Positions 1 through 5,123 of a DNA stretch of 6,144 nt are shown here, one piece after another (within the stretch, counting starts at the first letter, position 1; every line of letters begins with the position of its first letter). Source of the stretch: Comamonas sp. (GTDB lineage: Bacteria; Pseudomonadota; Gammaproteobacteria; Burkholderiales; Burkholderiaceae_C); NCBI GenBank assembly GCA_019236485.1, contig JAFAIY010000504.1, positions 1 to 6,144 of the forward strand. Reading direction: 5' to 3'. Position numbers and translations under genes: made by a program. The notes below the pieces were generated by a model. It did not search any database, was not told the DNA's origin, and saw only the letters and a program-made list of their open reading frames with translations.

Positions 1-302
1 ATGGTGGTGGCGCTGTCCGTGCCTATGGCCTTGGTCAGCGCGGCCATGGGTACGGTGGGCAGCTGCAGCGCGAACAGGCCGCTGGCCTCGACCAGGGCGC
101 GCGTGCGCGTGGCCTTGTCTAGCACCACGGTGACCTTGGGCGGCGCAAAGTCCAGCGCGCAGGCCCAGGCCGCGGACATGGCGTTGCGCTCGTCCCCATG
201 CCGGGCCGAGACGATGACCGTGGGGCCGTGGTTGAGCAGGCGGTAGGACTTGTCCAGTGCTACGGCGGTGAAGTGTGAGGGCAGGGCGTGCATGGGCGAC
301 AT
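1..302 (-). CDS. Flavin reductase family protein, 3' part outside window (partial)
   Basis: The reverse strand is open from an ATG at 302-300 to the window edge and gives the first 100 residues of a protein. I recognise it as a flavin reductase/DIM6-NTAB type, FMN-binding split-barrel protein. Family members bind FMN and either reduce flavin with NAD(P)H or act as related flavoproteins in the cytoplasm. Visible family features are an N-terminal SYRLLNHGP stretch (residues 19-27), the strand VIVSARHG (29-36), NAMSAAW (40-46), which corresponds to the flavin-binding N/S-rich turn, and the strand KVTVVLDKATRTR (56-68). Whole proteins of this kind are about 200 residues, so roughly half is present. 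A second in-frame ATG at 293-291 (Met4) is an equally possible start; neither has a clear Shine-Dalgarno sequence. The gene is divergent from the VOC gene at 374. The family call is fairly sure, but the substrate is not known. Confidence 0.82.
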   Translation of the reverse strand, partial: MSPMHALPSHFTAVALDKSYRLLNHGPTVIVSARHGDERNAMSAAWACALDFAPPKVTVVLDKATRTRALVEASGLFALQLPTVPMAALTKAIGTDSATT

Positions 303-309
303 CGGGGTG

Positions 310-338
310 GATAAAGATCGTTAGGATGGCAGCCGCAA
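310..338 (-). promoter_or_regulatory. Possible promoter of the flavin reductase-like gene
   Basis: On the reverse strand TTGCGG (338-333) and TTTATC (315-310) are 17 bp apart, resembling weak -35 and -10 boxes. Transcription would then begin next to the ATG at 302, giving a leaderless or nearly leaderless mRNA. That would fit the lack of a Shine-Dalgarno sequence. The match to consensus is poor, so this is only a suggestion. Confidence 0.2.
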
Positions 339-361
339 TCTTCGCCTGAGATGGGCGATAC

Positions 362-368
362 AAGGAGG
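362..368 (+). promoter_or_regulatory. Ribosome binding site of the VOC gene
   Basis: AAGGAGG lies 5 nt before the ATG at 374. It is a near-perfect Shine-Dalgarno sequence, the strongest in the window, and it fixes the start of the VOC gene. Confidence 0.85.
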
Positions 369-373
369 ATGCA

Positions 374-760
374 ATGTTCAGCCATGTCATGCTGGGGGTG
401 AACGATCTGGAGCGCGGCCGGCGTTTTTACGATGCGCTGCTGGGTCAACTGGGCGTTGCGCCCGGTATCGCCAACAAGAACCGTTTTTTCTATCGCAGCC
501 CCACGGGCACGTTTGCGATCTCCACGCCCATAGACGGTGAGCCCGCGACGGCCGGCAACGGCGCGACCACGGGCTTTCTGGCCCAGTCGCCCGAGCAGGT
601 CAACGCCGCGCATGCAGCCGGCCTGGCCGCGGGCGGAGTGAGCATCGAGGATGCACCGGGCTGGCGTGGCGAAGGCCCGGGCACCCTGTACCTGGCCTAT
701 CTGCGCGACCCGGACGGCAACAAGATCTGCCTGCTGCACCGCCCGCCGAAAATCGGATGA
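374..760 (+). CDS. VOC family protein (glyoxalase/dioxygenase fold)
   Basis: This is a 128-residue protein of the vicinal oxygen chelate superfamily, with the length usual for a two-module βαβββ protein. It opens with MFSHVMLGVNDLERGRRFYD (1-20), the standard first strand with His4 in the metal-ligand position, and the helix that pairs with it. The second module holds GATTGFLAQSPEQV (63-76), HAAGLAAGG (80-88) and the closing LAYLRDPDGNKICLLHRPP (107-125). At the site where metal-dependent glyoxalases usually carry Glu (GNxIEL), this protein has Cys118. Metal binding and a glyoxalase I activity therefore cannot be assumed. I recall the same 'YLRDPDGNK(L/I)C' ending in a common proteobacterial subfamily annotated only as VOC or glyoxalase-like. 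The start is fixed by AAGGAGG at 362-368. The gene is divergent from the flavin reductase-like gene, and a repeat element begins directly after its TGA. Its substrate is unknown. Confidence 0.9.
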   Translation: MFSHVMLGVNDLERGRRFYDALLGQLGVAPGIANKNRFFYRSPTGTFAISTPIDGEPATAGNGATTGFLAQSPEQVNAAHAAGLAAGGVSIEDAPGWRGEGPGTLYLAYLRDPDGNKICLLHRPPKIG

Positions 761-840
761 CCCCCTGAGGTGCTTCGCACCTTCCCCCTAAAAGGGGGGG
801 ACGATACCTTCGCAGCGGGGCGGCCCTTGCTTGGCATCCT
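761..840 (+). repeat. Post-stop hairpin repeat, copy 1 (Comamonadaceae-type)
   Basis: The element starts on the base after the VOC stop codon. It contains AGGTGC-TTC-GCACCT (768-782), then CCCCC-TAAAA-GGGGG (784-798), then a GCAGCGGGGCGGC-CCTTGCTTGGC segment (812-834). The same order of blocks is found after the zinc-ribbon gene at 2602-2690, which makes these two copies of one dispersed element. From memory, elements of this form are abundant after genes in Comamonadaceae. A role in transcription termination or mRNA 3'-end protection fits the position but is inferred. Confidence 0.8.
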
Positions 841-856
841 TGACTTGGGTGCGCAC

Positions 857-888
857 GAACAACAGGCCGCAAATGCGGCCTGTTGTTC
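857..888. terminator. Bidirectional hairpin terminator between convergent genes
   Basis: GAACAACAGGCCGC (857-870), loop AAAT, then GCGGCCTGTTGTTC (875-888) form a perfect 14-bp stem. It lies between the convergent VOC gene and ankyrin-repeat gene, 32 nt beyond the stop of the latter. The 3' side of the stem is T-rich on both strands (TGTTGTTC), but no separate long T-run follows it. It most likely terminates both transcripts. Confidence 0.75.
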
Positions 889-919
889 ATGGGTCTGCCC
901 CGCCGGGTAGAGGCGATGC

Positions 920-2077
920 TTATCGAGCTGCGAGGCCCTTGGCCAGCGCCTGCATCTTCAGGTACTGGCGTGCGAGGTTGTCACGCGCGAGCAGCTTCTG
1001 TTCCGCGGAGACAGGCAGCTTGGCCACCTCGGCATCCATTTCGGCCAGCAGCTCCGGCGGGATCTTGCCGAAGTCCACGGGTGCGGCATCGGCCGCGGCG
1101 GGCTGCAGCAGCGCCGGTGTCGCGCCGGCCGGTGCGGGCGCCGCTGCGGCAGCGGGCTTGGCCCTGGGCTGGAGCAGGGCCACGATCTCGGGCGTGCCCT
1201 GGGCCTGTGCAATCTGCAGCGCTGTCTTGCCGCTGCCGTCCACGGCGTCGAGATTGATGCCGCCGCCATCGATGAACAGCTGCACGGCCACATCGTCCTT
1301 GCGCCGTATGGCCTCGATGAACTGCGGCTGGGAGTGATAGGTCATGCCCATGGCCGTGAGGTTTTTGCGCGCCTCCACCTTGGCCTGCAGCGGCGTGCTG
1401 GCCGCAGTGGCGGCCGGCGAGGCGGCGACCGGAGCCTCTGGAGCCGGCGGAATCAGGGCGTTCACGGCCTGCAGATCAGGGGTTTCCTGCGGGCGGCCCG
1501 GAATCTCTATGCGCTCCACCAGCAGATTGGGCAGCTTGGCGCGAATGGCGTCGATGTTTTCCTTGAGCTGGCCCGCGGCCCGGTCTTCATCGCTGCCGCG
1601 TATGGCCTTGGTGATGCCGTTGAACAGGCCCGAGGTCAGGGACTCGGTGCGCTTGATGCTGTAGTACACCACATAGGCCTTGACACCCTGGGCAAAGCTG
1701 TAGAGGCAGACCTGGTGGCCTTCGGCGATAAAGGCAAAAGCGTTCTTGACGGGCGGGGGCCGCTTGGAAATCTCGGCATAGGCGTCTTCGCAGAGGTACT
1801 CGGGCGAGGGCACGGCCGCGGAGACCTGCTTGAGCTTGGGCGTGCCCGGGCGCGCGGGCGGCGTGGACGGCATGGCGCGGTAGCTGAGGTTGGCGGGAAT
1901 CGCGAACTGCGACAGCGCCTCCTTGATGCCATTGGCCGCATCCTGCGGCGGGCTGCCGGGGAACACCAGTTCCGCCTTGCTGATCTGGATGTCCCACTGG
2001 TCGCGAATGTCTGCCGCCAGCGCATTCATGCCCAGCGCCGTGCCCATCAGGGCCGCCAGCAACGTCTTCTTGTACAC
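920..2077 (-). CDS. Secreted ankyrin-repeat protein
   Basis: This is a 385-residue exported protein. Residues 1-22 (MYKKTLLAALMGTALGMNALAA) are a Sec signal peptide: two lysines, a hydrophobic core, and a small-residue cleavage site before Asp23. Residues 23 to about 205 are a domain I do not recognise, with two cysteines (96 and 124) that could form a disulfide in the periplasm. A Pro/Ala linker (208-229) leads to an ankyrin unit at about 253-305 containing VQLFIDGGGINLDAVDGSGK and TALQIAQAQGTPEIVALL. A second Ala/Pro-rich linker (306-336) and a charged, probably helical C-terminus follow. I chose GTG at 2077-2075 because GGGAG lies about 6 nt upstream on the reverse strand and the signal peptide then starts at residue 1; an ATG at 2161 would add 28 residues in front of it. 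With only about one to two ankyrin units, it probably binds a protein partner in the envelope. Function is unknown. Confidence 0.85.
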   Translation of the reverse strand: MYKKTLLAALMGTALGMNALAADIRDQWDIQISKAELVFPGSPPQDAANGIKEALSQFAIPANLSYRAMPSTPPARPGTPKLKQVSAAVPSPEYLCEDAYAEISKRPPPVKNAFAFIAEGHQVCLYSFAQGVKAYVVYYSIKRTESLTSGLFNGITKAIRGSDEDRAAGQLKENIDAIRAKLPNLLVERIEIPGRPQETPDLQAVNALIPPAPEAPVAASPAATAASTPLQAKVEARKNLTAMGMTYHSQPQFIEAIRRKDDVAVQLFIDGGGINLDAVDGSGKTALQIAQAQGTPEIVALLQPRAKPAAAAAPAPAGATPALLQPAAADAAPVDFGKIPPELLAEMDAEVAKLPVSAEQKLLARDNLARQYLKMQALAKGLAAR

Positions 2078-2114
2078 AAACCTCTCCCTTGTCGTTCGCT
2101 TGCTCAAAGCCTGA

Positions 2115-2145
2115 AGAATAGCGGTTTTGAAGCATTTGGTAACAA
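2115..2145 (-). promoter_or_regulatory. Possible promoter of the ankyrin-repeat gene
   Basis: This short AT-richer stretch on the reverse strand contains TTGTTA (2145-2140) or TTACCA (2142-2137) as a -35 candidate and TATTCT (2120-2115) as a -10 candidate. The spacer is 19 or 16 bp respectively. It lies about 40 nt before the GTG start, a sensible distance, but the consensus match is modest. Confidence 0.3.
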
Positions 2146-2191
2146 ACTGCGGGCCGGGCAAAGCGCAAAAACCGGAGCGGTCCGCGCATCA

Positions 2192-2234
2192 CGGGCATGG
2201 GGTTCGGCTCTGAAACAGTGCGGGGCCATGCCCG
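2192..2234. promoter_or_regulatory. 9-bp inverted repeat in the divergent intergenic region
   Basis: CGGGCATGG (2192-2200) and CCATGCCCG (2226-2234) are perfect inverted copies separated by 25 bp. They lie between the divergent ankyrin and zinc-ribbon genes, upstream of both. This could be a two-site operator (arm centres 34 bp apart, close to three helical turns) or a long-loop hairpin. No regulator gene is adjacent. A smaller inverted repeat, GCGCAAA/TTTGCGC (2306-2312 and 2327-2333), lies in the likely leader of the zinc-ribbon gene. Confidence 0.35.
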
Positions 2235-2287
2235 ACCTGGGAGCGGTGATGCTGGCCCGGCACACGATGCCAAACCGGGAGCGGCGG

Positions 2288-2293
2288 CACAAT
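2288..2293 (+). promoter_or_regulatory. Possible -10 element before the zinc-ribbon gene
   Basis: CACAAT in the context GCGGCACAATGGCCGC recurs at 3390-3395 as GGGGCACAATAGCCGCC, upstream of the DTW gene. From memory, such a CACAAT core with GC-rich flanks is often seen before Comamonadaceae genes. No good -35 box is seen. It lies 65 nt before the ATG at 2359. Confidence 0.25.
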
Positions 2294-2358
2294 GGCCGCT
2301 TTGCGGCGCAAAACAGTCCTTGCGGCTTTGCGCTGCACCCTATTCCAACTGCTGTTTC

Positions 2359-2601
2359 ATGACCAAGACCACTCCTCCCGCCGAAGACCATCTGTGCGCC
2401 GCCTGCGCGGGCATACAGCGCAACTGGCGCAAGGCTCCCGGCCACGCCGAACTGATGCAGCGCGGCAACCGCAAGGAGGAGCGCGGCTCGACCTCGGTGA
2501 CGGTGACCCGCTATGTCTGCGAGCGCTGCGGCACGGTCTGGGACTACGAGAACAACAAGCGCGACCAGCGCGCCGGCTGGTCCGTGGTGGGACGAATTTA
2601 A
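2359..2601 (+). CDS. Small four-cysteine zinc-ribbon-like protein, hypothetical
   Basis: This is an 80-residue protein that starts at ATG 2359 and ends at TAA 2601. Two CxxC knuckles, CAAC (13-16) and CERC (54-57), are separated by a basic, polar stretch. The second knuckle continues CGTVWDYENN, typical of a zinc ribbon in which an aromatic residue follows the second cysteine pair. The four cysteines are expected to bind one zinc ion. The segment between them, rich in Arg, Lys, Ser and Thr, ends in a likely β-strand (TSVTVTRYVC, 45-54). I know no specific function; small ribbons like this may bind nucleic acid or act as protein adaptors. The reading frame is open further upstream, but that part has no ribbon-like features and no better start. 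The Shine-Dalgarno sequence is poor, so the exact start is less certain than the gene. A hairpin repeat begins directly after the stop. Confidence 0.72.
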   Translation: MTKTTPPAEDHLCAACAGIQRNWRKAPGHAELMQRGNRKEERGSTSVTVTRYVCERCGTVWDYENNKRDQRAGWSVVGRI

Positions 2602-2690
2602 CCCCCCGAGGCGCTGCGCGCCTTCCCCCGGAGGGGGACGACAGCCTCGCTGCGGGGCGGCGGGGCCGCCCAGGCCCTTGCTGGCTGTCT
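2602..2690 (+). repeat. Post-stop hairpin repeat, copy 2 (Comamonadaceae-type)
   Basis: The element begins on the base after the TAA of the zinc-ribbon gene, as copy 1 does after the VOC gene. Hairpin 1 is AGGCGC-TGC-GCGCCT (2609-2623), hairpin 2 is CCCCC-GGA-GGGGG (2625-2637), and an extra hairpin 3, GGGCGGC-GGG-GCCGCCC (2655-2671), is absent from copy 1. The end, CCTTGCTGGC, matches the CCTTGCTTGGC of copy 1. In hairpin 1 the T-A pair of copy 1 (771/779) is replaced here by C-G (2612/2620), so pairing is kept. Confidence 0.8.
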
Positions 2691-2722
2691 CTTTCCTGAG
2701 TCAGCGTCAGTTTTTGAAGTTT

Positions 2723-2750
2723 CGGCGTCTTCGGGCGCCGTTTGTTTTTT
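2723..2750 (+). terminator. Rho-independent terminator just upstream of the methyltransferase RBS
   Basis: CGGCGTC (2723-2729), a TTCG tetraloop and GGCGCCG (2734-2740) form a 7-bp stem with one G-T pair. TTTGTTTTTT (2741-2750) follows directly. This is the clearest intrinsic terminator in the window and would end transcripts from the zinc-ribbon gene. Its T-run stops one base before the Shine-Dalgarno sequence of the next gene, so it could also work as a leader attenuator. Confidence 0.8.
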
Positions 2751-2762
2751 GAAGGAGACTGC

Positions 2763-3374
2763 GTGCAATCAGCAAGCGACGAGTGGTTTGACGAAGCGTA
2801 TTACCAGCGCTTTTACTTCGACAAAAAGACCAGCGTGATCGACCCCGAGCACGCGCGGCGGCTGGGGGCTTTCGTCTGCTCGTATCTCGCCTATCTGCGC
2901 GTGCCCGTGCGCCGCGTGCTCGACGTGGGCTGCGGCATAGGCCTGTGGCGCGAGGCCGTGGCCCAGCACTTTCCCGGTGCCAGCTACCAGGGCGTGGAGT
3001 ACAGCGAGTACCTGTGCCAGCGCTACGGCTGGGAGCGCGGTTCGGTGGTCGATTACCGGCCGCGCGACGGCGAGCCCTTCGACCTCGTGATCTGCCAGGG
3101 CGTGCTGCCCTATCTGAGCCCCGCGGACCTGAAGGCGGCGCTGGCCAATCTGGGCCGGCTGTCGCGCGGCGGCCTGTATATCGAGGCCGTGGCCCGCGAG
3201 GACTACGAGCGCGACATCATCGACGAGGAGCTCACCGACCCGCGCCTGTTCCGCCACCGCGCCGAGCTTTACCGGCGCGGCCTGCAGCCGCATTTCAAGG
3301 AACTGGGCGGCGGCGTGTGGCTGAGCCGCAGGGCCGAGCTGCCGCTGTTCGAGCTCGAGTGCCTGGGCGGCTGA
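2763..3374 (+). CDS. Class I SAM-dependent methyltransferase
   Basis: This 203-residue cytoplasmic protein has a Rossmann-fold methyltransferase core. Motif I is VLDVGCGIG (52-60), the glycine-rich loop that binds S-adenosylmethionine. The acidic residue ending strand β2 is Glu79 in YQGVEYSEYL (75-84). FDLVICQGVLPYLSPADL (107-124) forms strand β4 and the following helix, and LSRGGLYIEAV (133-143) forms strand β5. The start is GTG at 2763, set by AAGGAG at 2752-2757 with 5-nt spacing; an in-frame TTG at 2742 lies inside the terminator T-run and is not credible. The N-terminal 45 residues are rich in Tyr, Phe and Asp (DEWFDEAYYQRFYFDKK) and the C-terminal 60 are charged. These parts would set the substrate, which I cannot name. 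The gene is 56 bp before the DTW gene on the same strand, so a link to RNA modification is conceivable but unsupported. Confidence 0.88.
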   Translation: MQSASDEWFDEAYYQRFYFDKKTSVIDPEHARRLGAFVCSYLAYLRVPVRRVLDVGCGIGLWREAVAQHFPGASYQGVEYSEYLCQRYGWERGSVVDYRPRDGEPFDLVICQGVLPYLSPADLKAALANLGRLSRGGLYIEAVAREDYERDIIDEELTDPRLFRHRAELYRRGLQPHFKELGGGVWLSRRAELPLFELECLGG

Positions 3375-3389
3375 TAGCGCCGCCGGGGG

Positions 3390-3395
3390 CACAAT
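3390..3395 (+). promoter_or_regulatory. Possible -10 element before the DTW gene
   Basis: CACAAT within GGGGCACAATAGCCGCC lies 35 nt before the GTG at 3431 and resembles the site at 2288-2293. There is no recognisable -35 box. If used, the DTW gene has its own promoter in the 56-bp gap after the methyltransferase gene. Confidence 0.25.
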
Positions 3396-3430
3396 AGCCG
3401 CCCGTCTTTTCCCATCTCCAAGCCCAGACC

Positions 3431-4294
3431 GTGCCCGATTCCCAGACCCCGCCATCCTTCATCGAGCCCTGCGCGCAGATTCCGCTCAGCTATCTGCGCA
3501 GCGTGGACTCGGGCGTGGCGCCGCATGCGGTCTCGCGCCTGCGCAGCGAGCGGCTGGCGCGCAGCACGCGGCCGTTTCTGTCGCGCGGCGGGCCGCGCGG
3601 CGAGCGCTGCGAGGGCTGCCGGCTGCGCCCCACGCACTGCATGTGCGGGCTGCGGCCGCAGCTGGCCACCCAGGCCGGCGTCTGCCTGCTGATGCACGAT
3701 GCCGAGCCGCTCAAGCCCAGCAACACGGGCTGGCTGATTGCCGACGTGGTGCGGCACACCTGGGCCTTCGGCTGGTCGCGCACCGAGGCCCATCCGCAGC
3801 TGCTGGCCATGCTCGACGACCCGCAGTGGCAGCCCTATGTGGTGTTTCCGGGCGAGTTCGTTCAGCCGCCCGAGCGCGTGGTGCATGAACTTCAAGCTAG
3901 CTCGGTGCCTCGAACCGGACTCGAACCGGTAACTTTGCAAGAGGACAAGCGCCCGCTGTTTATCCTGCTCGACGCCACCTGGCCCGAGGCGCGCAAGATG
4001 TTCCGCAAGAGCCCGTATCTGGACCGCTTTCCGGTGCTCAGCCTGCACCCCGAGCAGATTTCGCGCTACCGGCTGCGCCGCTCCAAGCGCGAAGACCATT
4101 TCTGCACCAGCGAGGTCGCGGCCCTGTGCCTGGAGCTCGGCGGCCATGCGCAGGATGCGCGCGCGGGCCGCGTGCTGGAGGCCTATCTGGCCGTGTTCAC
4201 CGAGCGCTATCTGCAGGCCAAGCACCAGCAGCCGGCCGACCCCGCCAGCGCCGCGCATCTGCAGCTGCAGGCCTGCATGGCCGAAGACCGCTAG
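3431..4294 (+). CDS. DTW-domain tRNA-uridine aminocarboxypropyltransferase (TapT/YfiP-like)
   Basis: This is a 287-residue protein of the DTW-domain family. Characterised members (E. coli TapT, formerly YfiP; human DTWD1/2) transfer the 3-amino-3-carboxypropyl group of SAM to tRNA uridine to make acp3U. The N-terminal cysteine cluster C60xxC63, C70xC72 is probably zinc-binding. LLMHDAEPLKPSNTGWLIAD (86-105) is the conserved family block, DATW (181-184) is the family signature in LLDATWPEARKMFRKSPYL, and FCTSEVAAL (224-232) is the conserved C-terminal block. All three blocks are intact. The start is GTG 3431; the Shine-Dalgarno sequence is weak and the first in-frame ATG (Met71) lies within the cysteine cluster, so it is too late. 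About 15 residues, near 156-171 (ASSVPRTGLEPVTLQE), are additional to the short loop I recall in YfiP. They use rare codons (CGA, GGA, GTA, TTG, CAA), and their DNA resembles a reversed tRNA 3' end. Confidence 0.9.
   Translation: MPDSQTPPSFIEPCAQIPLSYLRSVDSGVAPHAVSRLRSERLARSTRPFLSRGGPRGERCEGCRLRPTHCMCGLRPQLATQAGVCLLMHDAEPLKPSNTGWLIADVVRHTWAFGWSRTEAHPQLLAMLDDPQWQPYVVFPGEFVQPPERVVHELQASSVPRTGLEPVTLQEDKRPLFILLDATWPEARKMFRKSPYLDRFPVLSLHPEQISRYRLRRSKREDHFCTSEVAALCLELGGHAQDARAGRVLEAYLAVFTERYLQAKHQQPADPASAAHLQLQACMAEDR
3888..3941 (-). other. tRNA 3'-end-like insert inside the DTW gene
   Basis: Read on the reverse strand, ACCGG-TTCGAGT-CCGGT (3930-3914) is a perfect T-stem with a 7-nt canonical T-loop (G53-TTC-R-A-N-Y-C61 all fit). 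It is followed by TCGAGGC (an acceptor 3' strand), A (discriminator) and CC, then G where CCA would need A. No matching 5' half, D-arm or complete anticodon arm is present, so this is not a tRNA gene. The imperfect direct repeats AACTTCAAG (3888-3896) and AACTTTGCAAG (3931-3941) flank the core. The insert keeps the reading frame. It may be a remnant of an attachment site or of a tRNA-derived insertion; a coincidental tandem repeat of CGAACCGG (3911-3918 and 3922-3929) is the alternative. Confidence 0.55.
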
Positions 4295-4352
4295 CCGCGC
4301 GCCCGGATATCGGCGGGGCTGCGGTTTGCCGCTAGACTGGCCCCAACCCAAT

Positions 4353-4356
4353 GGAG
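4353..4356 (+). promoter_or_regulatory. RBS that decides the hydroxylase start
   Basis: GGAG lies 5 nt before the GTG at 4362. The ATG at 4351, which overlaps this site, is in another reading frame and cannot start the gene. TAGACT at 4333-4338 is a possible -10 box for the gene, without a clear -35 box. Confidence 0.6.
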
Positions 4357-4361
4357 CTGCC

Positions 4362-5123
4362 GTGCTGGAGTATCTGGTCTATCCGCTGATCGCCCTGATG
4401 TTTGTCGCCGTCTTCACGCGCGAGGTGATCGCGCCCGCCTCGCGCAATGCCTGCGACCGGCGCTGGCTGATCTACAGCACGGGCCTGGGCGCGCTGACCA
4501 TGGCCTCGGCCCTGGCCCTGGGCTATCTGCTCGAGGACCGCATACGCGCCCATGCGCTGCTGGATCTGGGGTCGCGCTGGAACCCGCTGCTCGTGGGCCT
4601 GGCCAGCTTCTTTCTGACCAGCTTTGTCTTTTACTGGTGGCACAGGGCCACCCATGCCTCCGACCTGCTGTGGCGCGTGTTCCACCAACTGCACCACAGC
4701 GCGCGCCGCGTGGAGGCGCTGACCTCGTTCTTCGCCCATCCGCTGGATTCGGCGGCCGCGGTGCTGCTGAGCACGCTGTCCAGCTACTGGGTGCTGGGCG
4801 CGAGTCCCGCGGCGGCGGCCGTGGCCCTGGCGCTGACCGCGGCCTTCGACCTGTTCACCCATGCCGATATGCGCACGCCGCGCTGGCTGGGCTATGTGCT
4901 GCAGCGACCCGAGATGCATACCGTGCACCACCGCCACGGCCACCATGCGCAGAACTACGGCCTGCCGCTGTGGGATCTGCTGTTCGGCACCTGGGTCAAT
5001 CCGGCCGAGCGCGCGCCGCGCCTGGGCTTTGACGACGAGAAGTCCGAGCGCCTGGCCGAGATGCTGCTGTGGCGCGATGTGCATAAGAGCGGCCCGGCCT
5101 GTGCGCGCAAGCCCGCGCCTTGA
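4362..5123 (+). CDS. Membrane sterol desaturase / fatty acid hydroxylase superfamily protein
   Basis: This 253-residue integral membrane protein has the histidine boxes of the di-iron fatty acid hydroxylase superfamily: HRATH (94-98), HQLHH (108-112) and HTVHH (186-190), with more histidines in HHRHGHHAQNYG (189-200). His126 and His167 are further ligand candidates. These boxes hold a two-iron centre that uses O2 to hydroxylate or desaturate a lipid. Hydrophobic segments lie at about 4-20, 36-56, 76-92 and 131-165, placing the boxes on the cytoplasmic side. The C-terminal block GLPLWDLLFGTWVNP (200-214) is also typical of the family. The start is GTG 4362 with GGAG 5 nt upstream; the open frame runs further up into the DTW gene but without homology in that frame. 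It follows the DTW gene by 67 bp. Substrate unknown; a bacterial lipid or fatty acid is likely. Confidence 0.9.
   Translation: MLEYLVYPLIALMFVAVFTREVIAPASRNACDRRWLIYSTGLGALTMASALALGYLLEDRIRAHALLDLGSRWNPLLVGLASFFLTSFVFYWWHRATHASDLLWRVFHQLHHSARRVEALTSFFAHPLDSAAAVLLSTLSSYWVLGASPAAAAVALALTAAFDLFTHADMRTPRWLGYVLQRPEMHTVHHRHGHHAQNYGLPLWDLLFGTWVNPAERAPRLGFDDEKSERLAEMLLWRDVHKSGPACARKPAP

Noticed and set aside
1..246. Plus-strand open frame of 81 codons
   Set aside because: It is the opposite strand of the flavin reductase-like gene, which has recognisable family motifs. The plus frame has no motif and runs in from the window edge.
2078..2161. N-terminal extension of the ankyrin protein to an ATG at 2161
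   Set aside because: The extension would place 28 polar residues before a clear signal peptide. The GTG at 2077 has its own Shine-Dalgarno sequence.
2602..2690. CRISPR array or insertion-sequence end
   Set aside because: There are only two dispersed copies, 1.8 kb apart, with no spacers, no transposase and no target duplication. Both sit directly after stop codons.
3891..3945. A functional tRNA gene inside the DTW gene
   Set aside because: Only a T-arm and an acceptor 3' strand are seen. There is no 5' acceptor strand, D-arm or full anticodon arm, and CCA is replaced by CCG.
4146..4361. Long upstream extension of the hydroxylase frame into the DTW gene
   Set aside because: The extension is Arg/Pro-rich shadow sequence of the DTW gene. 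The GTG at 4362 has a ribosome binding site and begins a normal first membrane segment.
4332..5084. Minus-strand open frame of 250 codons opposite the hydroxylase gene
   Set aside because: Its Gln/Arg/Ala/His-rich translation is typical of antisense shadows in GC-rich DNA, while the plus strand encodes the histidine boxes.
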